Assembly (NCBI GenBank): GCA_002483145.1
Contig: DLHJ01000012.1
Coordinates: 261,463-325,462 of the forward strand
Origin: Cellvibrio sp. UBA7671
GTDB lineage: Bacteria > Pseudomonadota > Gammaproteobacteria > Pseudomonadales > Cellvibrionaceae
DNA length: 64,000 bases
Direction of reading: 5' to 3'
Shown: piece by piece, positions 25,009 to 34,080 of the stretch
How positions within the stretch are numbered: the first letter of the stretch is position 1
Layout of the letters: each line of letters opens with the position of its first letter
The notes under the pieces: model-generated
The model's database searches: none
Seen by the model: only the letters and a program-made list of their open reading frames with translations
Told to the model about the DNA's origin: nothing
Translations under genes and position numbers: made by a program

Positions 25009-26487
25009 ATGAATAGCTGGTCCTCAACCACCAAAATCCCTCAAATCCCAATAGTTATTGATTCGAAGACAAATGAACATGTCTCGATAATTGGGATGAA
25101 TTATTTATATGCAAAAGACGAGTTGGCTTATGTCAGGCTTAATAATTTGCGAGAACAGCGATTCAGATGTTACCGCTGCAAGCATGTAGTCATACTTTCC
25201 TGTCGATCAGATCCTGATAGTTTACACGGCCATTACTATTTTTTCAGGCATACACCTGATGTGCAATGTGAGTGGAGATATGACAGCCCATCAAAGGCGG
25301 AAATATATCAGGGTGTTCAAGAAGGATTTAGGCACTATGAGCTAAAACAGTTAATAGCAAATACATTAAATCAACTAAATGGTTGGACGATTATTTCCAT
25401 TGATAAAAAATTTGTCTATAGCCCTAAAACAAATGAAAGAACCAAGCCTGACCTACTTGCCACCTTCGGCGGGAAAGAAATCGCAATAGAAATTCAATTG
25501 CGTGGAGAAAGCCCTTTAAGAATACTGAAAAGACATGAGATACATAAAGAGCGCGAAGCATATATTTTATGGGTTACTTCTAATTCTAGAGGTCATACGA
25601 GTGATGACGAAAATGAGTCTATTGATTTTCGGCAGGTTCATAAGGATATAGCATATTCCAATCGAGGAAATAGATACATCTTTACTAAAGAATTAGCTGC
25701 TGAATCTGTTAAGCGCGGGAAATTTATCCTTACAGCAGTATACGAATATCCCGAAATAAATGACAAAGCTATAAAAACATCTTGGCAATCAATCAATGTT
25801 CCTGTGGATGATCTAACATTTGATTCTGGAAATATATATTTCGTTGATTCAGTAAAGCTACAAGCTGTATTAAGGGATCGATTAAGGTCTGAGGGATTAT
25901 TGTCAGCAAAAAAACTGCTAACAACTAAACGGCCAGATAGCTTTGAAAATTTTCAAATGTTAGTGAAACCTGTTTGGCCGACCTTTGACAAGGACGAGGA
26001 TATACTCAGGCTGAAATCAATGTATGATGAAGATTTTAATGAGCGACAACTAAAGCTAAAGAAATCTATCGTAAGGTACTTTCAATCGGCGAGTTGGCGA
26101 ACCAGGATGGATGGAAAGTGGTGGAAAAATACTGCGCTTGCTGTTAGTGCCCATAATTTTGGAATTAAATCTGAGAGTGATTTAAGAATAGTAGAAAAAA
26201 TAATATTAATCTTGGGGATTCCGTTGTCAGAGCATTTATGCATTGATCATAAAAGCCATATTAGAGCGTGCCATTACTTTTTTGATTCAAAATCGTTTAT
26301 CCCATACCGGCATCTGTGTAAAGCAGCGATGATTGAAAGTGTGCATGGCACAGAAATTCTTCTGCACCCCACAATAACATCCCGGATAGAAAAAGAGTCG
26401 AAAATTGTTGTGAAGTCGGATGATCTTGATAGATTCTATGAGTGGTTTATATCAGCACCTAATTTACATAAGTCATTGCTTCAATAA
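25009..26487 (+). CDS. CoiA-like nuclease with N-terminal zinc ribbon
   Basis: About 492 residues from the ATG at 25009, with AGGA six bases upstream; a GTG at 24985 is less likely. The N-terminal region has C54-x2-C57, C65, H81 and C87, a plausible zinc site like the CoiA N-terminus. A restriction-endonuclease-like core follows: KPDLL (Asp148) and AIEIQL (E161-x-Q163), then a conserved helix with HEIHKEREAYILWV, as in competence CoiA proteins. The C-terminal 250 residues are unrecognised. It sits 57 bp after the helicase gene, so it may belong to the same defence operon. Confidence 0.6.
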   Translation: MNSWSSTTKIPQIPIVIDSKTNEHVSIIGMNYLYAKDELAYVRLNNLREQRFRCYRCKHVVILSCRSDPDSLHGHYYFFRHTPDVQCEWRYDSPSKAEIYQGVQEGFRHYELKQLIANTLNQLNGWTIISIDKKFVYSPKTNERTKPDLLATFGGKEIAIEIQLRGESPLRILKRHEIHKEREAYILWVTSNSRGHTSDDENESIDFRQVHKDIAYSNRGNRYIFTKELAAESVKRGKFILTAVYEYPEINDKAIKTSWQSINVPVDDLTFDSGNIYFVDSVKLQAVLRDRLRSEGLLSAKKLLTTKRPDSFENFQMLVKPVWPTFDKDEDILRLKSMYDEDFNERQLKLKKSIVRYFQSASWRTRMDGKWWKNTALAVSAHNFGIKSESDLRIVEKIILILGIPLSEHLCIDHKSHIRACHYFFDSKSFIPYRHLCKAAMIESVHGTEILLHPTITSRIEKESKIVVKSDDLDRFYEWFISAPNLHKSLLQ

Positions 26488-26751
26488 ATAACTAAATTCT
26501 GGAAAAAGATACAGGTAATTTAGTTTGCTAACCTCAATATTTTTTGGTTGTTTTTTATTGATATACATAAACAGTATACCGAGATGATGCGTCAGGAATT
26601 CATGAGCTGGTTGGCGGCATTGGCTTGCTTATGCCTGCTTTTTGTTGATGATATAAACCTCATCAATCCGCAATACTCGATGTAGGTAGCATATTCGTTT
26701 TCCAACTTTTATTTATGTCGTCGGTCACCTAATAGGTTGTTAGGATTTTTT

Positions 26752-27468
26752 ATGGCGGAATCACTTGAATCTCGTTTTACAAAATTTCTAGAGCTTACAG
26801 TTGGCGCTGAATCTATTGATTTGCTTCATACCCCAGGTTCAAACGACCCCAAAATGGCTGATTATTACTTGGCTGATCGAAAAATTGTGGCAGAGATAAA
26901 GTCGCTTAATGCCGACCAGATGACTAAAGGTGCTGCTGTAATCGATGAATATTTATCTGATAAAGGGGTGGTCATCTTTGGAACTTTATCATCGGCAGGA
27001 TTTACGGAAAATCTAGATGAGGAGAACGCACTTAAGCTTAAAATCCAAAATAAAATGACAACGCGAATTAAAAAAGTATGTAGCGATGCCAACAAACAAA
27101 TAGCTAAACAATTCGAAAGTCTTCCGCACCTAGCCACTGGTGTTTTAATTTTAATCAATGAAAATAATACCAGTTTGCATCCCAGCATGGTGGCTGATCG
27201 AATAATTGAATATGCTGCATCACAACCTAGAAGTATTCACTATTGTCTCATGATATTTGAATCTCACAGAATAAAGGTAAAGGGTAAATTGCTTCCTTAT
27301 CCATTGCTATTAGACTTAACTCGTAGTTTTCGACAAAGACGTTCACTAGGTTTTCTACAGTCAATCCAATGGGAATGGGCAAAAACATATGGTCATACGG
27401 ATGAGGTGTTATCTGACGAAGGTAATTTAATTTCGTATTATCCGGAAGTGCTTACATTTGGTGAGTAA
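26752..27468 (+). CDS. Hypothetical protein with PD-(D/E)XK-like signature
   Basis: About 238 residues from the ATG at 26752 (preceded by AGGA); a TTG 5 codons earlier is possible. KMADYYLADRKIVAEIKSL gives Asp37, Glu48-x-Lys50, the spacing expected of a PD-(D/E)XK nuclease core, preceded by a helix containing a conserved-looking Glu. Otherwise no family is recognised. It is separated from the CoiA-like gene by 264 bp of AT-rich sequence and probably has its own promoter. A nuclease role is inferred from the motif and the defence-gene setting. Confidence 0.55.
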   Translation: MAESLESRFTKFLELTVGAESIDLLHTPGSNDPKMADYYLADRKIVAEIKSLNADQMTKGAAVIDEYLSDKGVVIFGTLSSAGFTENLDEENALKLKIQNKMTTRIKKVCSDANKQIAKQFESLPHLATGVLILINENNTSLHPSMVADRIIEYAASQPRSIHYCLMIFESHRIKVKGKLLPYPLLLDLTRSFRQRRSLGFLQSIQWEWAKTYGHTDEVLSDEGNLISYYPEVLTFGE

Positions 27469-27473
27469 AATCT

Positions 27474-27590
27474 CATAGGGGGCTTATAACCCGACATTGG
27501 CGCCCCTTTCGAGTTCCGGTCTGCGCCAACGCGTTAAGTATACTAATTAAGCAAATCTGAGCCAATACTTGATAGGTGAGCAAACTAATG
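27474..27590. repeat. Hairpin-bearing repeat, right copy
   Basis: Diverged direct repeat of 18376-18474. The best-conserved part is TCTGAGCCAA followed by a 23-bp stretch matching at about 16 positions. Its hairpin uses TTGGCGC / GCGCCAA, a different stem from that of the left copy at the equivalent place. It begins 5 bp after the stop of the preceding gene. Confidence 0.45.
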
Positions 27591-27730
27591 CCTGTTAATT
27601 CTTAATTAACCGTGTCCACTTCCCTTATCCTGAGACCTACATAACTGGAATCCTCTGAGAAATATAGCCTCGGGAAGCGGCGAATTTTCTGGCGCTGGAC
27701 TAGAATGTTGGCGCGCTCCTCTAAAACGAA

Positions 27731-27758
27731 GAAAGCCCAACTTTTAGGTTGGGCTTTC
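27731..27758. terminator. Hairpin with A/T flanks, possible bidirectional terminator
   Basis: GAAAGCCCAAC (27731-27741) pairs perfectly with GTTGGGCTTTC (27748-27758) around a 6-base loop. Confidence 0.5.
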
Positions 27759-28013
27759 AAGTCCTCGAAGGAGGGAAAAATACAATAAGGCCTCTTGGGC
27801 AACGACTTTATGCTAGGGTTCATCGAAGAACCTGTCAATTACAAACCTCGATAAGATGTAACAATTTCGATGCAGTGCATGGGTTTTGTGTGGAATATTT
27901 AAGCATGAATGAGTAAAGTAACGAAATTGGGCTTTTCGCTCACACCGTAATAAATGGTCGCCCGTCTGGTTTGGAGCATAGTCCCGCAGGCGGTTCCGGC
28001 CAGTCTATTCAAG

Positions 28014-28038
28014 AGGTCGACCTTTGTCGGCCTTTTTT
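28014..28038 (+). terminator. Rho-independent terminator
   Basis: AGGTCGAC (28014-28021) pairs with GTCGGCCT (28026-28033), one G-T pair, then a run of T. No intact gene precedes it on this strand, so it may terminate a lost or unseen transcript. Confidence 0.55.
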
Positions 28039-28257
28039 ATTTTTACCGGGCAGCTGTTATGGCCCCTGCAGTATGCGCCCTTATCCTTCCGCCCCCTAAA
28101 GCATTTACCCCTCGTTTATGATACTCCCACTGCTTATGCAGACCGCCTAGCAAAATTCCCCCTGCCAGCTCTGCCGGATTCAGTGTTACCCCTTTGCAAA
28201 ACCACTGCGCCCTCCTAGCCAGAGTCCTCACTTTAACCGAGTGATCCGAAAATTTTC

Positions 28258-28521
28258 TTGGTCCAAGTGGCGACACTGAATGTTTCAGCACTTACACTAT
28301 ATAAACGCCTGATGGCGTCAAAAACATTAAATGACCGATCTGTTCTGTTGCTCTGTAAAAGCCACAACCATCCCAGTGGTGTGGCCGAACCTAGTCAAGC
28401 CGACTGCCGTATTACCCAGCGCCTGCAGGCAGCGCTGGACTTGATCGATGTGCGGGTGATCGACCATATGGTGGTGGGCGACAGCGAGGTAATTTCCTTT
28501 GCAGAGCGGGGATTGCTCTGA
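28258..28521 (+). pseudogene. radC: radC remnant (C-terminal JAB/MPN domain part only)
   Basis: 87 codons. The C-terminal half of RadC is unmistakable: [15 protein letters not shown], then [24 protein letters not shown] and SFAERGLL. The helix-hairpin-helix N-terminus and roughly 130 residues before the metal motif are missing, and the 30 residues before HNHPSG are degenerate compared with the family. There is no start codon with a ribosome site at the right place. radC normally precedes rpmB-rpmG in this group, so the gene was probably cut when the accessory block arrived or was rearranged. Confidence 0.75.
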
Positions 28522-28577
28522 AATCGCGCTATTAATTGGAGTAGCCCAGTTTTTTTGGTTAAAAAAACAGCTTTTCA

Positions 28578-28606
28578 TTGCTATTGGAGGACTGTTTTGG
28601 TATAAA
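28578..28606 (+). promoter_or_regulatory. rpmB promoter
   Basis: TTGCTA (28578-28583), 17-bp spacer, TATAAA (28601-28606), then a long leader of about 210 bases before rpmB. Confidence 0.5.
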
Positions 28607-28821
28607 ACGCGGCTCTTTGCGGCAGGGTTGTGAAGGCGTATTAAAAGAGCGCCATTTCCGCGCAAATTTCCCTTGGGATTTGCTGCTCCAACCCTGAAAT
28701 TAACCCGCGTTTAGGAAAGAATAGGCTGCTTACAACAATGCTCTAGGCTGGTTGTTAGTCTGTTTTACGGTTCTAACACAGCGTCCAGCTTAGCGCGCTG
28801 AATTTTTAATGAGGCAATAAA

Positions 28822-29058
28822 ATGTCCAAGGTATGTCAAGTTACTGGTAAACGTCCCATTACCGGCAACAATGTTTCCCACGCAAAAAACCACACCAAGC
28901 GTCGTTTTTTGCCAAACCTGCAATCTCACCGTTTTTGGGTGGAAGCTGAGAAGCGTTTCGTGACTCTGCGCCTGACTCCAAAAGGTATGCGTATCATCGA
29001 CAAGCGTGGCATTGACGCTGTGTTGGCTGATGTTCGTGCCAACGGCCACAAAGTGTAA
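28822..29058 (+). CDS. rpmB: 50S ribosomal protein L28
   Basis: 78 residues, full length. Begins [12 protein letters not shown] and contains the RRFLPNLQ and [12 protein letters not shown] stretches of bacterial L28. It binds 23S rRNA in the large subunit. It is followed by rpmG after 15 bp, the standard rpmB-rpmG operon. Confidence 0.98.
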   Translation: MSKVCQVTGKRPITGNNVSHAKNHTKRRFLPNLQSHRFWVEAEKRFVTLRLTPKGMRIIDKRGIDAVLADVRANGHKV

Positions 29059-29073
29059 TTAGGAGCTATAGTC

Positions 29074-29229
29074 ATGCGCGAAAAAATTCGTCTGAACTCT
29101 TCTGCTGGTACTGGTCACTTCTACACCACTGACAAGAACAAGCGCACCATGCCAGAAAAGATGGAAATCAAAAAGTTTGATCCAGTTGTGCGCAAGCACG
29201 TGGTCTACAAAGAAGGCAAAATCAAGTAA
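29074..29229 (+). CDS. rpmG: 50S ribosomal protein L33
   Basis: 51 residues, starting at the ATG after TAGGAGC. The sequence ([18 protein letters not shown], then [17 protein letters not shown]) is typical L33 of the cysteine-free, zinc-independent type. It is co-transcribed with rpmB and closed by a terminator. Confidence 0.97.
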   Translation: MREKIRLNSSAGTGHFYTTDKNKRTMPEKMEIKKFDPVVRKHVVYKEGKIK

Positions 29230-29260
29230 TTTAGTGTTCAATTCTTGATAGTTGGTTTCG

Positions 29261-29292
29261 CTAAAAAGCCCGGTCTGTGTACCGGGTTTTTT
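29261..29292 (+). terminator. Terminator of rpmB-rpmG
   Basis: CCCGGT (29269-29274) pairs with ACCGGG (29281-29286), followed by six T. Confidence 0.85.
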
Positions 29293-29493
29293 ATTGCCTG
29301 AAATTCCCTTCAGTTAATAAGAAATGAATCTGAGGTGCCAAAAGGCAGAATTCAGCGACCTGAACTACACTCAAGCCAATAATCGATAACAAATGCAGTC
29401 AGTAGCGCTGGAGTCCAAGGTTTGAATGCGTCAATAGTCTCAACCCAACGTCTAGTCGCAGAGCCGAAAGTCACGCCAACACAGGTTTTCCCT

Positions 29494-30894
29494 ATGACAG
29501 AAATTCGCGGGCTTGAGGAATGGATGACCACTCTAGCCGAACAAGAACTGCCGACGCTCAACGCGGTGGTAAGGGAGATCTGCGAGCTGAGTGAAAATGA
29601 AAAATGTCGCGCGGAGGATTTAACCAAAATTATTTTGCGCGATGCTGACCTCACTTCCAAAGTATTAAAGATCGCCAACTCGGTCCATTACAACCCATCA
29701 TTTGCGTCGATCAAAACAGTGTCGCGCGCGATTGTCCATTTGGGTTTTGACAACCTGCGCAATATCACTCTCGCGACGACGTTGATTGAGAATTTTTTAA
29801 AGGGCAAGCCAAAAACTTTATTGATCCAAAGTTTGGCGCGCTCATTTCATGCCGCCGTGCAGGCGAAAGCGATGGTGCCGTTTTTGGATGGCGATAAAAA
29901 AGAGCAAGTATTTATTGCAGCGCTATTGCGCAATATTAGCGAACTTGCGCTTATCTCTACCGGGCGCAAAGTGGTAGAAAATTTTATTGAGGCGCGCGAT
30001 CAGGACCCACAGGCCGAACACAGTTTGGCGTTGGAATATCTGGGTGTGGATACCAGTTTGCTATCGCGCCATTTAATTAAAGACTGGACACTCGGTGATC
30101 TGCTGAGCGAAGCCTGCGAAAACCATGTGCACTCCAGCGCAGCCGCGCGCGCGGTAAATTTAGGCAACCAAATCAGCACCTATATCCAGCGGGGAATGAA
30201 AAGTCAGGAGATGCAAAAAATTTGTCAACAAACGGCGAATCTGTGCAAGATTTCTTTGGACGATGCAAAAAAACAAATACTGATGATGGCGGATGAGGCT
30301 TCGGTAATTGCCAAGATTTATGGTGTAGAAGTATTGATCAGTTCTTTGCCGGATCCAGCGCTAATAGAACAAAAAGAAGAGAGTGCGGTAAAGCCTGATT
30401 ATTTATTCCAACAGCAACTCAACCAAATTCACAAAGCAATGTTAGCAGGGGATGACTTCCCGAAAATTACGCAGCTGTCGCTTGCGGCATTGCATGAAGG
30501 CTCAGGTATATCCCGGGTGGCGATTTTGGTCGTGGATCATAAAAGTAAAATGCTTGATGTCCGTTATGTTGTTGGCAAGGGAACACATCTCTGGCGGCAA
30601 CGCATTAAAATCAATCTTGAACAATTACACAAAGGTGAATTGTTGCACGAGTTTTTGCGCACCCAACAACCGCTCTGGTATCAACCATCCAGCGTACAGA
30701 AAGATATCGGTGCTCTACAGATGATGGGAGCTACCGGCGCTATTTTTCTCGCCCCTCTGTTACTGAATAAGCGTCTGATGGCCTTGGCTTATGCCGATGC
30801 GGAAACCGGTGTACTGAGTGCGCGCCAATTTGAGGAATTTCAACTCATTGCCAATCAATTGAATTTAATGATGCGTTTTAGCGCAAGCAGCTGA
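29494..30894 (+). CDS. HDOD domain signalling protein with C-terminal GAF-like domain
   Basis: About 466 residues from the ATG at 29494; an in-frame TTG at 29422 would add 24 residues. The HDOD domain (about 15-230) begins with LAEQELPTLNAVVREICEL and keeps ILRDADLTSKVLKIANS, typical of this HD-like family without the catalytic HD pair. The C-terminal 180 residues look like a GAF sensor (ISRVAILVVDHKSKMLDVRYVVG, ending AYADAETG). Known members regulate motility, biofilm and cyclic-di-GMP signalling. It stands alone between the rpmG terminator and a convergent gene. Confidence 0.85.
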   Translation: MTEIRGLEEWMTTLAEQELPTLNAVVREICELSENEKCRAEDLTKIILRDADLTSKVLKIANSVHYNPSFASIKTVSRAIVHLGFDNLRNITLATTLIENFLKGKPKTLLIQSLARSFHAAVQAKAMVPFLDGDKKEQVFIAALLRNISELALISTGRKVVENFIEARDQDPQAEHSLALEYLGVDTSLLSRHLIKDWTLGDLLSEACENHVHSSAAARAVNLGNQISTYIQRGMKSQEMQKICQQTANLCKISLDDAKKQILMMADEASVIAKIYGVEVLISSLPDPALIEQKEESAVKPDYLFQQQLNQIHKAMLAGDDFPKITQLSLAALHEGSGISRVAILVVDHKSKMLDVRYVVGKGTHLWRQRIKINLEQLHKGELLHEFLRTQQPLWYQPSSVQKDIGALQMMGATGAIFLAPLLLNKRLMALAYADAETGVLSARQFEEFQLIANQLNLMMRFSASS

Positions 30895-30923
30895 TATAGG
30901 TGAGAATACTTGAGCAACAAAAA

Positions 30924-30956
30924 ACCGCTGAGGATAATCCGCAGCGGTTTTTTTTC
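30924..30956. terminator. Bidirectional terminator between convergent genes
   Basis: ACCGCTG (30924-30930) pairs with CAGCGGT (30942-30948); T-run on the plus strand and A-run before it, so it can serve both directions. Confidence 0.8.
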
Positions 30957-30966
30957 GTGTATTAAT

Positions 30967-31608
30967 TTATTGGCGGCTAATGCGTTCTTGACGACGCGCC
31001 AGTGCCAACCCAATCAGCCCCAGCAAAAATAATAGCGCCGTGGTAGGCTCGGTAACCGAGACCAGCTTTTTAAAGGCGTGGTTATCGCTTTCGAAGGCAA
31101 AGCCATGGCTGGTTAATTTAACGCTGTCGAAAGACTCGCTGCCAAAATCAAAATTGATATAGCGGTTGGAGCTGTAACCCAGTTGGTTGCCATTGGCAAA
31201 TTGGCCCACAATATCGCTGCCGGAATAACTTGCTACCAAGCTATTGTTCAAATAAAAACTGATGAAGTTATAGCTGTCGATTGAGCCCCAAAAAATACCA
31301 AAATAATCCGCTGCAGTACCTAAGTTAAAAATGGCACTTTGGGTGGTGGGCGCTGGGTTGGGCACTGTCAAATATTGTGAGTTGACGCCAAAGGGTTGCG
31401 CATATTTCCCGCTCTGATTACCAGTGACAAGGGCAAAGTCACCGCTACAGCTGGCATAACCGCAACCGGAATTAAAATCAATCGTCGTTGCGCCGGCGAC
31501 TGAGCTAGTCACATCGCCCGCATTGGATAAAGAGACAATCGGCAGTGCTTGTGCAGCACATGTGGCTAACAACAGCGGGAAAAGCAACGCGGTAAACAGG
31601 TTTTTCAT
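30967..31608 (-). CDS. PEP-CTERM-like sorted exoprotein
   Basis: 213 residues with a signal peptide (about 1-21) and a C-terminal sorting tail: VTEPTTALLFLLGLIGLALARR. This is the PEP-CTERM arrangement with TEP in place of PEP, a membrane span and a terminal Arg cluster. The middle is Ser/Gly/Asn-rich and probably beta-sandwich. Such proteins are cut by exosortase and often join the matrix or surface. No exosortase gene is in the window. It has its own promoter region with a CRP-type site at 31777. Confidence 0.8.
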   Translation of the reverse strand: MKNLFTALLFPLLLATCAAQALPIVSLSNAGDVTSSVAGATTIDFNSGCGYASCSGDFALVTGNQSGKYAQPFGVNSQYLTVPNPAPTTQSAIFNLGTAADYFGIFWGSIDSYNFISFYLNNSLVASYSGSDIVGQFANGNQLGYSSNRYINFDFGSESFDSVKLTSHGFAFESDNHAFKKLVSVTEPTTALLFLLGLIGLALARRQERISRQ

Positions 31609-31942
31609 TCAACACTCCAGAAGGTAAAGAGGCCGCGACGGCGTCGGGCTAATAAGCTGTCCAAACAGTCATACACACATTTGGCACTTATCCGTTACCG
31701 CTGGATTTTTGCCAACATCATCGAATCAGCAACTTGTAGGCCAATTTCTCCTAAAAATGCGAATTGGTTCTCATTTGTTTGTGATGCACATCACATTCAG
31801 AATTCTAGCTAGGGTTTTGTGTATTTCAACGTCACAGAGAGAATATTTCGGCTTATTTTGATGAAATTTGCGCCAAATTCGATGATTTACTTCTATTAGC
31901 CATTTAGCATGTGACCATTAGCGATAAAAAACAGGAATTCCT
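31609..31942. other. Divergent intergenic region before mutM
   Basis: 334 bp without a gene between the PEP-CTERM gene and mutM. The only feature I recognise is the CRP/Vfr-type site. Confidence 0.6.
31777..31798. promoter_or_regulatory. CRP/Vfr-type binding site
   Basis: TGTGA-TGCACA-TCACA (31780-31795): both half sites are perfect with the 6-bp spacing known for CRP. It lies 169 bp before the PEP-CTERM gene and 145 bp before mutM; the former is the likelier target. Confidence 0.65.
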
Positions 31943-32755
31943 ATGCCTGAGTTACCCGAAGTCGAAACCACCCTGCGCGGTATCAGTCCCCATGTGCTTG
32001 GGCAAAAAGTGACGGAGATTGTCATTCGCCAGCCGCGCTTGCGCTGGCCAATCCCACCTGAGCTGGCGGAGTTGGTCAGTGGGCGGCGGCTGGTGAATGC
32101 AATGCGGCGCGGCAAATATCTGCTGCTCGATTTTGGCAATGGCCATGCCCTTATCCATCTGGGCATGTCGGGCAGCTTGCGCGTCGTTAACACCGACGAG
32201 CCACCATCATTCCACGACCATTTTGATTTGGTATTTGGCAAACGTGCTCTGCGCTATTGCGATCCGCGCCGCTTTGGTTGTTTGCTCTGGGTGGACGGCG
32301 AGCCGCAGTTGCACAAACTGCTGGCCGATTTGGGGCCGGAGCCGCTGACCGATGGCTTCACGGCAGATTATCTGTACGAGCGCACTCGCAAGCGCAGCCA
32401 GGCGATCAAGCAGTTCATCATGGACAGTAAAATCGTTGTTGGGGTGGGCAACATCTACGCCAATGAATCCCTGTTTATGGCGGGTATCAAACCCATCCGC
32501 AAGGCGGGTTCGCTGACACAAAAAAATTGTGAAGATCTGGTGCGCGATATCAAATTTGTATTGCAGCGCTCGATTAACCAGGGCGGGACAACACTGCGCG
32601 ACTTTGTCGGCGGCGAAGGTAAGCCCGGTTACTTCAAACAGCAGTTACTGGTGTACGGGCGCGGTGGCGAGCCCTGCACCCGGTGTAAAAAGCCGCTTAA
32701 AGAGGTGCGAATGAATGATCGCACCACTGTGTATTGTGTGGCTTGCCAGAAATAA
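31943..32755 (+). CDS. mutM: Formamidopyrimidine-DNA glycosylase
   Basis: 270 residues, the standard length. Starts MPELPEVETTLRG, with the catalytic Pro2 and Glu3, and ends with the zinc finger CTRCKKPL...YCVACQK that grips DNA. GNIYANESLF, the helix-two-turn-helix motif, lies near residue 168. It removes 8-oxoguanine and related lesions in base excision repair. Convergent with coaD, 21 bp away. Confidence 0.97.
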   Translation: MPELPEVETTLRGISPHVLGQKVTEIVIRQPRLRWPIPPELAELVSGRRLVNAMRRGKYLLLDFGNGHALIHLGMSGSLRVVNTDEPPSFHDHFDLVFGKRALRYCDPRRFGCLLWVDGEPQLHKLLADLGPEPLTDGFTADYLYERTRKRSQAIKQFIMDSKIVVGVGNIYANESLFMAGIKPIRKAGSLTQKNCEDLVRDIKFVLQRSINQGGTTLRDFVGGEGKPGYFKQQLLVYGRGGEPCTRCKKPLKEVRMNDRTTVYCVACQK

Positions 32756-32776
32756 TCGATCAGTAAAGGCGGCGGG

Positions 32777-33307
<531 letters not shown>

Positions 33308-33352
33308 TCACTGGTCACTAGCCAGCGCGAGCACCATCGCAGCAGATACAGT

Positions 33353-33964
33353 TTAGTTGCTATCGTCCAGAGTGTGGCGATGGTACAGGCGGAAGCTAAC
33401 TTGGCCGGCCTGTTTGTCACGGTGCAATTGCCAGTTGCCGGGCAGTTGCAATTGGGCATCGCGTGGTGCTTCAAGGTAGATAACTGCCGCATCGCTCAAC
33501 CAATCCTGTGCTTCCAACTCAGCAGCAATAGGCTCCCACAATTCGAGCGCAAAGGGGGGATCGATAAAAACAATATCAAATGGTTTGGGCGGTTGTTGCT
33601 TGAGCCATTGAAGGCTGTCCACCTGTTCGACCCGGCCATTGTCGGCCTGTAATAATTGCAGATTACTTTTGAGTTGCTGCGCAGCTGCGGCGTGTTTCTC
33701 CAGCAGCAAGCTGGACGTTGCGCCTCGCGATAGTGCTTCCAGGCCCAGCGCCCCCGATCCGGCAAACAGGTCGAGACAGCGTGCGCCCTGGATATCCGGC
33801 GCCAGCCAGTTAAATAAGGTTTCGCGGATGCGGTCGCCAGTCGGGCGCAGGCCATTGACGTCGGGAAAACTGAGTTTGCGTCCGCGCCAGATGCCACCAA
33901 TGATGCGCAATTGGTTGCTGCCAGCCGGCTTGGGTTTGGATGATTTTGCGACAGGTTTGGGCAA
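33353..33964 (-). CDS. rsmD: 16S rRNA (guanine966-N2)-methyltransferase
   Basis: 203 residues, starting at TTG (33964). Begins with a basic tail, then LRIIGGIWRGRKLSF and RPTGDRIRETLFNWL; the SAM site is CLDLFAGSGALGLEALSRG and the catalytic motif is DIVFIDPPF (an NPPY-type DPPF). It methylates G966 of 16S rRNA. The pair rsmD-coaD is divergent from ftsY, a conserved arrangement. The TTG start is an inference, since no in-frame ATG fits the family length. Confidence 0.94.
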   Translation of the reverse strand: MPKPVAKSSKPKPAGSNQLRIIGGIWRGRKLSFPDVNGLRPTGDRIRETLFNWLAPDIQGARCLDLFAGSGALGLEALSRGATSSLLLEKHAAAAQQLKSNLQLLQADNGRVEQVDSLQWLKQQPPKPFDIVFIDPPFALELWEPIAAELEAQDWLSDAAVIYLEAPRDAQLQLPGNWQLHRDKQAGQVSFRLYHRHTLDDSN

Positions 33965-34080
33965 GGCATTTCTCTACCGGTAGATCAGAAGTGGTAGGAT
34001 AGCGCCTTTGCCGGATTTGCAGAAACCCTATCTGCCCGGGCACAGCATCCATCTCTCAGGTTAAGACCCAGACCAACACT

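Larger units (their letters stand above)
27469..28257. other. Non-coding right edge of the accessory block
   Basis: No gene seen. It contains the right copy of the hairpin repeat (27474-27590), a bidirectional hairpin (27731-27758) and a terminator (28014-28038). Base composition changes here toward that of the core genes. Confidence 0.6.

Noticed and set aside
27474-27590. Call as a true integron attC site
   Set aside because: A GTTAAGT end exists, but the matching RYYYAAC end has an extra base and the left copy lacks both. Kept only as a diverged structured repeat.
27602-27838. Minus-strand frame of 78 codons
   Set aside because: It reads through the perfect hairpin at 27731-27758 and has no ribosome site or known family.
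28024-28218. Plus-strand frame before the radC remnant, considered as the lost RadC N-terminus
   Set aside because: No helix-hairpin-helix or other RadC N-terminal features; Pro/Leu-rich out-of-frame look.
32207-32521. Long antisense frame inside mutM
   Set aside because: Shadow of the GC-rich mutM coding sequence; no ribosome site or family.
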